Assembly: GCA_020049615.1 (NCBI GenBank) | Contig: JAIFKN010000275.1 | Span: 1 to 18,995, forward strand | Length of the DNA stretch: 18,995 nt | Source: a bacterium | GTDB taxonomy: Bacteria > Planctomycetota > UBA11346 | Reading direction: 5' to 3' | In this document: positions 1 to 9,100 of the stretch, piece after piece | Numbering within the stretch: the stretch's first letter is position 1 | How the letters are laid out: each line of letters begins with the position of its first letter | Notes under the pieces: generated by a model | Databases searched by the model: none | Seen by the model: the letters and a program-made list of their open reading frames with translations, nothing else | Told to the model about the DNA's origin: nothing | Made by a program: the position numbers and the translations under genes

Positions 1-2
1 GC

Positions 3-3000
3 GCCGACGAGGCCAAGCGCGAGCAGATGAACTTCTTCCAGCGCCACCTGCTGCCGATCGCGGCGGCGGCGCTGCTGGTGGTCGGCGGCGGCGGCTTCGG
101 CGGCTACCTCTGGCTGACCAAGAGCGGCGAGGAGAAGCGCCAGGCCGAGCTGGCCGCGCTCGAACGCCGCTCGCAGGCCGAGTCGAAGATCGCCAACCTG
201 CGCGGCACCCTGTCGAAGGCGCTCGACAACGTCGCTCCGCTGCCCGACGGCGTCGAGGCCATGCTCGACGAGCTGGCGACCTACGCGCCGGAGGGCGCCA
301 ACGACGCCGATGTGGTGAAGTGGCGCGGCAAGGTCGACGAGGTGCGCATCCTGCAGACGCGCCTCGCGGCGGTCGACGGAGCGAAGCTCGACCTGGCGGC
401 ACGCCAGGCGGGCAAGCGGGACCTCGAGTCCTACCTCGGCAAGGTCGGCGGCGACGACGTCTCGGCCCAGCGCTGGAACAAGCGCCTGGGCGATCTCGAC
501 GCCGAGGAGGCGCGCCTGCGCGCCGCCGGCGCCTCGTTCGACTCGATCCAGCTGAAGAAGGCCGACCGCGAGCGCTTCGCCCCGATCCTCGCCTCGCTCG
601 GCGCCCTGGTCCCGGCCGAGGACCCCCAGCTGGCGAAGTGGAACGCCCGCGTCGCCAACTTCGACGGCGAGCTGGGCAAGCTGCGGGCGCGCATCGCGCC
701 GCTCGACCAGAAGACCGCGATCACCGAGCGCGAGCGCGTGGTGTTCGCCAACGCCCTGGCCGACCTCAAGGGCTACATCGACGAGAACGATGCGGAGTTC
801 CGCCGCTGGAACGAGAAGCTCGAGGGCGCTCGCGGCCGCGTCGCCACCCTGCGCGACCAGATCACCGGCGTGGTCGGCCCCGCCCCCGACCTGATCAGCA
901 AGCCGAAGCACGACCAGATCGCCGACAAGCTGGCCGCCTACCGCGAGGCGATGGGCGACGACGACCCCTTCGCCAAGGACTGGCTGGCGGCCATCGCCGC
1001 GGCCGAGAAGACGGCCGCCGGCTGCCGCGGCCGCCTGGCCGAGTTCGCCAAGCAGGCCGACGGCCTGCTGCCCAGCGGCGTGGTTCCGCCGTTCGAGCGC
1101 GATCTGGCCCAGCTGTCGAGCCTGGTCCATGCCGGCGATGCCGACGTGCTGAGGTCGGATCAGCTGCTGCGCGACAGCAAGCGCACCCTCGACGAGCTGC
1201 GCGCCGAACTGCGCGTGCTCGAGCCGTCCGACCCGCGCCCGGTCACCCAGGCGGCGCAAAGCGACCTCGCCGCCAAGCTCACCCGCCTGGCTGGCAAGGG
1301 CGGCATCGAGCCCGAGCGCGCCGACGTCTACCGCCAGCGCCTCGCCGCCGAGGCGCGCCGCATCGGCTCGCTCCGCGAATCGCTCGCCGCCTTCGACAAG
1401 GCCGAGCCGGTCACCGGAGCCATGCGCACCGGCCTCGGCCAGCTGGCCACCGACGTCGGCGCCGAGGACAAGGATGTCCAGCGCTGGCAGGCCAAGCAGG
1501 TGCGGGTCGACGACCTGTGCCAGCGCATCGGCGCCATCGACCGCAAGGAGCCGGTGCCCGAGGACCTCGATCGCATGTTCGCCGCCCTCGAGCAGCTGGT
1601 CGGGCCGAACGATCCGCAGCTGGTCGCCTGGCGCGGCAAGGTCCTGCGCATCAACGAGGCGCGCGGCGCACTTGCCGTGCTCGACCGGCGCGCGCCCTTC
1701 GACGCCGCCGTCGTCGAACCCGGCCTCGCCACCCTGGCCGAACTCGTCGGCTCCGGCGACCGCGCCCTGCTGCGCTGGCGGGCCAAGGCGACCGAGGTCA
1801 AGGCGCTGAAGGCCGAGCTGGCCCGTTTGCCGGCCCTGCTGGCGCAGTCGCCCGAGGCCCAGGCGGCCAGCCATGCGCGCTTCCGCCGCCTGGCCCAGCT
1901 GATCGGGACAGACGACCGCGAGGTGCTGGTCGCCGCGCGCCGCCAGCAGGAGCTCGACGGTCCGCCGCGTCCCTCGTGGGCGGTCGATGGCGGCCGCGAC
2001 GCCTTCGGCCTGTGGGCCGAGGCCCAGCTGCCCGGCGGCCGCATGCGCTTCCGCTACGTCCCGCCATCCCAGGCCCGCGTCGGCAGCCCGGACGACGAAC
2101 CGGGACGCGACGCCGACGAGCTGAGCGTGACGCTGATCCTGCCGCGCGCCTTCTGGATCGCCGAGGTCGAGGCTCCGCAATCGGTCTATGCCGCCGCGGT
2201 CGGACGGGACCCCAGCCGCTTCCCCGGCCGCGATCCCGCGCTGCAGCCGGTCGAACGCATCTCGTGGGACGAGGCGGCGGCCTTCTGCGCCGCGCTCAAC
2301 GAGCGGACCCCCGGCCTCGGCGCCCGCCTGCCGCTGGAGGCCGAGTGGGAGCTGGCCGCCCGGGCCGGCGGCGACCAGCCGTGGAGCCTGCCCGGCGCCG
2401 CGCCGGCCAGCATCATGATCGCCAAGCCGGCGCCCAAGCCGGTGGCCGAAGCCGCGCCCGTGCCGGCTCCCGAGCCCGAGAAGGCGCCTCAGGCGGAAGC
2501 CGTCGCGGAGGCCGCGCCCGGGCAGCCTCGCAGCAACGTCTCGCTCCTGAGCGACGTCGAACGGGCCCGCTCGGTGCATGCCGGCATCCGCAGGAACATC
2601 GCGCCTGCCGAGACCAGGCCGGCGTCGCCCGGCGCCGATCCGGTCGCCGAAGCGGTCAAGCCCGCCGGCGCCGAGGCCACCGCGGGCGGGCCGGGCGAAG
2701 GCGTGGCCGAGGGTCTGACGGAGCGGGTCGACAAGCTCGCCTGGACCCGGGCCAACGCCGGCCGGCAGCCGCGCCCCTCGCGTGCCCGCCTGCCCAACGC
2801 CATCGGCCTCTACGACGTGGCCGGCAACCTCGCGGAATGGGTCGCCGACACCTACGGCCCCTGGCCGACCGCGACGGTCGCGATCGAGGCCCCGGCCAGT
2901 GGCGGCGACCAGCGCGTGCTGCGCGGCGGCAGCTGGGGCGACGACTGGCTCAAGACCCGTGCCGCCAACCGCATTCCGGTCAGGCCGGACCTGCGCTCCG

Positions 3001-3133
3001 CCTTCGCCGGCGTGCGCGTGGCCCTCGACGTCGACTGGGGCGGCGCGCCGCCCGATGGCGCGGCGGTCATGGCCCAGGCGCAGCAGGCCGCCGGCACCAA
3101 GCAGCGGGAGATCACATTCGGAGGGAGCAATGA
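3..3133 (+). CDS. Membrane-anchored helical-repeat protein with C-terminal FGE-like (SUMF1/EgtB/PvdO) domain; left-truncated, 3' frame anomaly
   Basis: The reading frame is open from the window edge. The first ATG (27) has no convincing Shine-Dalgarno, and the codons before it (ADEAKREQ) look coding, so the true start is probably outside; residue numbers here count from that ATG. Residues 10-31 form one transmembrane helix. Residues 45-640 are alpha-helical, built from repeats of about 50-58 residues centred on a Trp (W99, 150, 205, 261, 319, 487, 535, 584). An FGE-like domain follows (about 672-1018) with RLPLEAEWELAAR at 767, GLYDVAGNLAEWV at 927 and RGGSW at 966. It is split by a Pro/Ala/Glu-rich insert at about 792-905. 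The family's paired catalytic cysteines after RGGSW are absent, so formylglycine-generating activity is unlikely; a binding or scaffold role is inferred. In planctomycetes such domains often sit behind a Ser/Thr kinase domain, which could lie upstream, but none is visible. The frame has no stop at the junction: it runs on to 5015 inside the next gene, while the neighbouring frame ends at TGA 3131-3133. The 3' end is therefore uncertain. Confidence 0.8.
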   Translation, partial: RRGQARADELLPAPPAADRGGGAAGGRRRRLRRLPLADQERRGEAPGRAGRARTPLAGRVEDRQPARHPVEGARQRRSAARRRRGHARRAGDLRAGGRQRRRCGEVARQGRRGAHPADAPRGGRRSEARPGGTPGGQAGPRVLPRQGRRRRRLGPALEQAPGRSRRRGGAPARRRRLVRLDPAEEGRPRALRPDPRLARRPGPGRGPPAGEVERPRRQLRRRAGQAAGAHRAARPEDRDHRARARGVRQRPGRPQGLHRRERCGVPPLEREARGRSRPRRHPARPDHRRGRPRPRPDQQAEARPDRRQAGRLPRGDGRRRPLRQGLAGGHRRGREDGRRLPRPPGRVRQAGRRPAAQRRGSAVRARSGPAVEPGPCRRCRRAEVGSAAARQQAHPRRAARRTARARAVRPAPGHPGGAKRPRRQAHPPGWQGRHRARARRRLPPAPRRRGAPHRLAPRIARRLRQGRAGHRSHAHRPRPAGHRRRRRGQGCPALAGQAGAGRRPVPAHRRHRPQGAGARGPRSHVRRPRAAGRAERSAAGRLARQGPAHQRGARRTCRARPARALRRRRRRTRPRHPGRTRRLRRPRPAALAGQGDRGQGAEGRAGPFAGPAGAVARGPGGQPCALPPPGPADRDRRPRGAGRRAPPAGARRSAASLVGGRWRPRRLRPVGRGPAARRPHALPLRPAIPGPRRQPGRRTGTRRRRAERDADPAARLLDRRGRGSAIGLCRRGRTGPQPLPRPRSRAAAGRTHLVGRGGGLLRRAQRADPRPRRPPAAGGRVGAGRPGRRRPAVEPARRRAGQHHDRQAGAQAGGRSRARAGSRAREGASGGSRRGGRARAASQQRLAPERRRTGPLGACRHPQEHRACRDQAGVARRRSGRRSGQARRRRGHRGRAGRRRGRGSDGAGRQARLDPGQRRPAAAPLACPPAQRHRPLRRGRQPRGMGRRHLRPLADRDGRDRGPGQWRRPARAARRQLGRRLAQDPCRQPHSGQAGPALRLRRRARGPRRRLGRRAARWRGGHGPGAAGRRHQAAGDHIRREQ
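3120..3124 (+). promoter_or_regulatory. Shine-Dalgarno of the giant beta-strand-repeat gene
   Basis: GGAGG lies 5 bases before ATG 3130. It fixes this start rather than the many upstream in-frame alternatives, since the same frame is open back to 2782 inside gene 1. It is among the clearest ribosome-binding sites in the window. Confidence 0.75.
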
Positions 3134-6100
3134 GCCGCAATCTGAGGCTCCTCGGCCTGCTGCTGCTGGCCTGCTGGCTCGGTGCCGCCACCAGCGACTG
3201 GCAGGGCGACGACGGGACCAGCCCGACGCACTGGGACGTCGACGCCAACTGGCAGGGCAACGCACCCGGCGGCAGCGACGATGCCGTGTTCAGCGACAAC
3301 AGCGGCACCGGTCAGACGGTCACGCTCAACGGCGCCGACCGCACGGTGGGCACGCTGACCTTCAACAACCAGCGCAACGTCACCATCCTGGCCGGCAACA
3401 CGCTGAACACCGGCGGCCTCTCGGTGACCGGCGGGACGCACATCATCGAATGCAACGTGTCGCTCAGCGCCGCCACCATCACGGTCGGGGCGGGCGCGGA
3501 CCTGACCGTATCCGGCGACCTGGACCTTGGCGCGAACACCACCATCGATGTCGGGGCGGGCGGCGTCCTCCGCCTCAACGGAACGGTCAGCGGCGCGTTT
3601 GGACTGGTGAAGACCGGCACCGGCACGCTGATCCTGGGCGGCAACGGCACCTACACCGGGGCCACCCTGGTCAACGCCGGCGACCTGCAGGTCTCGGGCG
3701 GCCTCGCCGGCACCACGTCGTTCACCGTGCTCGGTGTCGCCAGCGCATCGATCAGCGGAACCGTGGCGCTCCAGGCCGTCACCACCGTCGACATAGGCGT
3801 GGGAGCCAGCGTCACTGCATCCGGCCCCATCTCGGGCGCCTTCGGCCTGAACAAGGCCGGCGGCGGCACGCTCGTCCTCTCTGGAACCAACAGCTATACC
3901 GGTGCGACCCAGGTCAGCGCCGGTGTGCTCTCGCTGACCGCTTCCGGGGCGCTGAACGGGACCAGTGGGGTCGCGGTGTCCGGCACCGGCCAGCTGGCGC
4001 TCAGCGGCAATGTCGTGCTGCAGTCCGTGCCGCTCACGCTGGGCAGCAGCACGGTGCCGGCCCTGCGCAGCGCCGCGGGCTTCAACGTCTGGCCAGGCAG
4101 CATCACCCTCGGCTCCGCGTCGACCATCCAGAGCGACGCCGGCACCCTGATCCTCGGAGGCGCAATCGACAACGGCGGTCTGCTGCTGACCTGCGGCGGC
4201 GCTGGCAGCATCATCTCCAGCGGTGTCATCTCGAACACCGGTGGTCTGACCAAGAGCGACGCCGGCAGCCTCACCCTTGCCGGGGCCAACATCTACAGCG
4301 GCGCGACCTCGGTCGGTGCCGGCACGCTGGTGGCGCAGCACGCCCTGGCCCTGGGCGACAACGGTGCGAGCAACACGACCACCACCGTCACCGCCGGCGC
4401 TGCGCTGGCGCTCGATGGCACGTTCTCGATGAGCAACCGCGAGACCATCCAGCTCAACGGCGATGGCGGCGGCGGCGGCGCCCTGCGCAGCACCGCCGGC
4501 TCGCAGACCCTGGCCGGGCCGGTGGCGATGCAGTCGGCCTCGACCATCGCCGTACTCAACGGATCCTCGACCCTGACCTTGTCCGGCATCCTCTCTGGCG
4601 CGCACCTGCTGACCTCGCAGGGCGGTGGCGCCCTGGCGCTGGGCAACGGCAGCAACACCGCCAGCGGCGGACTCGCCATCGCCAGCGGCACGCTGCGCCT
4701 CGGTGGCGCCAACGTCCTGCCCAGCGGCGCGATCAACGTGAACGGCACCCTCGATACGGTGACCTTCTCGCCGACCATCGCCGGCGTCTTCAGCGGCACC
4801 GGCACGGTCACCGGCACGGCGGCGACCTTCACCGGCGGCGGCTCATGGAGCGGCGTCTTCACCGGCGGACTCGCGGTCAACGTGACCGCCGGCACGTTCA
4901 CCCTGAATGGCAGCGCGACCTCCAACCACAGCGGCTTCACCACCGTGTCCGGTGCCGGCACGCTGTCGGTGAACAGCGCGTCGACCCTGGGCACCGGGAC
5001 GACGATCAGGATTGACACTGGCGGTACGCTGGCCCTGGGCAGCGTGACGGTCGCCCGGCCGGTTGCCTTCATCGGCGCCGGCTCCATCGCCCCCGCCGGC
5101 GGCGCGACCGCGGTCCTCACCGGTGCGCTGACCGGCGGAGCGACGATCGGCGGCAGCGGCACGCTCAGCCTGCCCAATGCCACCAGCTTCTCCAGCCTGG
5201 CCCTGACCGGCGCCACGCTGCAGTTCGGCAACGCCGCCTCGCTCGGCAGCGGGACGGTGACGGTCAACAGCGGCACGCTGGCTCCGTCCTCGGCGCTGTC
5301 CCCGACCAACGCCGTGAGCATCGCCGGCGACTGCACCATTGCCGGCTCGGCCAATGCGGTCTTCGACACGGTGACGATCAACGCCGCAGACCCCGCCATC
5401 ACCGTGGCCAGCGGTCGCAACCATACCTTCACCCACGTCAGGCAGGGCACCGGCAGCGCGTTCCAGGTCGCCGGCGCCGGCACGCTGCTCTGCGACTTCA
5501 CGCCCAACGGCGGCACCGCCATCACCGGCCTGACCGTCCAGCCCGGTGCGACCTGGAGCACGATCGCCAACGCCTCCGTCTCGCTCGCCACCCTGGCGGG
5601 CTCCGGCATCGCGCAGATCGGCAGCGGCACGCTGACGCTCACCGGCACCACGACCTTCGCCGGCAGCATCGCCGGCAGCGGCGGGCTGACGGTGAGCTCA
5701 TCCGGGACCGTCACCCTGTCCGGTGTAAGCACCTATACCGGCGCGACGACGGTGAGCTTGGGCACCCTCAGCCTGGCCGGCGACACAGGCACCATCGCCG
5801 CCAGCGCCTCGCTGGCGGTGACCGGGGCCACCTTCGCCATCAACAACGCAGGTGGTTCCTCCAATCCCAATCGGCTCGGCGACAGCCTGACCGTGACCTT
5901 GAATGGGGGCACGTTCTCGATGACGGCGCCTAGCAACATCGACCGCACCGAGACCATCGGCGTGCTGCGCCTCGCCACCGCCGCCAGCAATGTCCAGTTG
6001 ACCGCAGCCGGCAGTGGCGACTGCCGGCTGACCTGCAGCGACGCAACGGCCGGTTTCGTCAGCGTCGGCGGCGGCACCTTCACCCTGGCCAAGATCAACG

Positions 6101-9100
6101 GCAGTTCAGGTACCGCGAACCTGTTCAGCACCAACGGTTTCGCCGATGGCGAGGAGGTGACCTTCGCGAACGGCATCTACGAGATCTACAAGACCGCCAC
6201 CGGTCTCGACACGACCACCGTCACCACAGTGACGAACGGCAACGGCAGCGACTGGAACGAGGCGGCGAACTGGACCCTGGGCGTTCCGACGCAGTCGACC
6301 ATAGCCGAGGTGCGGCATCGGATGGTCCTGACCGGGACAACCAATGGCTTCGGCCAGGCCGCCAAGCTGGTCTTCGCCGCCGGCGGATCGGATCCCGGAG
6401 TCGACGCCGGCTACAATTCGACGATCAACTACATCCAGCTTCCGAGCGGTGGCATCATCGAGGCCCAGACCAGCGCCGTCCTGAATGGCGTCAGTCTCTA
6501 CACGTCGACGGGAGAAATGATCCTGAACACCCAGAATGGCGCCATCCTGACCGTGCAGGAGAATCCACTCTTCGTTACCTCGACCAACCTCTACTTCAAG
6601 GAGCGCATCACCCTGGGCGGGACCGGCGAGATCCATCTGGCCAACAACAACGCCCAGATCATCGGCAGCAGCAGTTTCTATTTCGGAGGGGTCGTCCTCG
6701 AAGGAGGCCTGCTGAAGCTGGTCGACACCAACGGGCTCCCGAGCGTCTGCACGGACAGTTGGACGCTCAACGGCGGGGCCCAGGTCGACCTGGCCGGCAC
6801 GTCCAAGACCATCCCTTCGGTGAGCGGCGGCGGCGGCACCTTCACCAACACCGGTGCCGCCAGCGTGCTCACGATCAGTTCCGGCGGGACGCTCACCGGC
6901 AGGCTGACCGGCGCGTTGGGGCTGACCATCGGCGCCAACCTGACCATCCAGGGCCCGGGGTCGAGCACCTACAGCGGGTCAACCGTGGTCAACGGCGGCA
7001 CCCTGACGATCTCCAAGCCGTTCGGCAGCAATGGCATCGGCAGCGGCTCGGCAGTGAGCCTGGCGGTCGGCACCGGGCTGACGGTGAATGGCGATGAGAC
7101 CATCGGCTCGTTCACGCTGGCTGGCAGCAACCCCATCAGCGTCTCGTCCGGCGCAACCCTGACTGTCGGCGGGTCGTCTGCGTTCCTCGGTGCGTGGTCG
7201 CTGTCCGGTGGCGGTACGGCGGATCTGATCGCCGCCGTAGACAGCTCGGGCACCGGCCAGGCAACGGTCACCGGCTCAAGCACCCTGCGCATCGCCCGCG
7301 CCCGCCACCTCGGCTACGCCACGGACATACATCTCGATGCCGGCACCCTGGCGGTCCAGGGGTCGCTCGGCGCCCTCACCCTGCCGCAGAACCTGGCGCT
7401 GGACGGCGCGGGCAGCGTCAACGTCGGTTCGGGCACCATTCTGACCAGCGCGGCGATCGATGGGTCGGAAGCCCTGTCCAAGCTCGGCGCCGGCACCCTG
7501 ATCGTCGGGAGCCTGTCGTGCACCCAGACCTCGACCGCGGTTTCCGGCGGTACGCTGCAGATCGCGGACGACCAGCACCTCGGCAGCGGCGGACTGACCC
7601 TCGATGGCGGCACCCTGGCAGTGACAGCCGACCTGTCCGCCTCCGTCCGCGCTCTGACCATCGGCGCCGGCGGCGGGACGGTGAGCGTCTCGTCCGACAA
7701 GACCCTGGACTGGCCGGGCCAGGTCGGCGGTGCCGGCACCCTCGTCAAGTCCGGCACGGGCGTCCTCGCCCTCGGCGGCAACAACGCGGGCTTCAGCGGC
7801 CAGCTCTCCGTCGCCGCCGGCACTTTGCAGGCAGACCACGCCAACGCGCTCGGCGGCAGCGCCAGCGGTACGCAGGTCGCCGATGGCGCCTCCTTGCTGA
7901 TCAGCGATGCGTTCTCCTTGTCCGAGCCGATCAGCATCACCGGCGACGGCGGCGGTGCCGGAGCCCTGCAGCTCGCCACCGGCGCCAGCATCGGCACCGG
8001 GGTGATGCAGCTCAGCGCCGGTGCGACCAGGCCCGCGACCATCGCGGTTTCCTCCGGCAGCGCGACGATCAGCAGCCGCATGCGCGGTTCGGGCGGCCTC
8101 GACAAGATCGGTGCTGGCACCCTGGTGCTCAGCGACGTGACCAGCGACTTCAACGGTACGGTCGACATCACCGCCGGCACCGTGTCGGTGGCTGATGAGC
8201 GCGTCTTCGGCGCCAACGGCAACACCGTCGCGCTGGCCGGCGGCACCCTGGCGGTGACGGCTCCGGTGACCTTCAATGCCTCGCGCGCCCTGCAGGTCCG
8301 CCTGGCCGGTGGAACCATCAGCACCGGAGCCTCGACCTTGACCATCTCCGGCCTCGACACGGCGGCGGGCCAGAACCTGCAGCTGCTCGGCGCCGGCGGA
8401 CTGGTCATCGATGCCGGGGCCGCCGTCAACAGCACGATCGGCGGCTCGCTGTTCGGCAGCGGCTCGCTGACCAAGACCGGCACCGGCAACCTGACCTTGC
8501 AGAGCGCCAACGACGGGACGGGAATCAACCCGAGCTACACCGGCGCCATCTCGGTCGTCGCCGGCCAGTTCCGCGTCAACGGCAGCGTCGCTCCGGCCAG
8601 CACCTGCGATGTCGCGGCCGGGGCGGTGCTCAGCGGCAGCGGCAGGCTCGGCGTGCTGAGCGTCGCCGGAACGGTGCGCCCGGGCGGCCTCGCCGCCGCC
8701 GGCGTGCTGAATTCGGCGAGCCTCGATCTCGGCGCGACCGCCGTCCTCCGCTTCGACCTCGGCACCGCCAACGACCTCCTCGCGGTCACCGGCGCCGTGA
8801 CGGTGGCCAATGGCGCCGAACTGCAGATCGACGGGCTGCCCGATGCCGCAGCATTCGGCGTCGGCGACTACACGATCATCTCCTCCGGCACGGCCTGGAC
8901 CTACACCCCGGGCGACATGTCGGTGACCTACGACGCCGGCATCTCCGGTGCGACGGCTGCGAACTACCGCCTGGTCGATGGCGGCACCACGCTGGTGCTG
9001 CAGCGCAACCGCGCGCCGCAGGTCGCCACCGCCATCGACACGACGCCCGGCACCACCTCGACCAGCACCACGCCACCGGCCTATACCGTCGGCCCGCCGG

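Noticed and set aside
320..3133. 937-codon frame overlapping gene 1
   Set aside because: Extremely Arg-rich shadow of gene 1. Only its terminal TGA (3131-3133) is of interest, as the likely intended stop of gene 1.
3112..4605. 497-codon minus-strand open frame at the start of the giant gene
   Set aside because: Low-complexity shadow caused by the repeated Gly/Thr/Ser codons; no start signal.
3134..5015. Extension of gene 1's open frame as a real 1662-residue protein
   Set aside because: The translation past 3130 is Arg/Gln/His-rich with no family resemblance, while the overlapping frame has a signal peptide, a Shine-Dalgarno and clear repeats.
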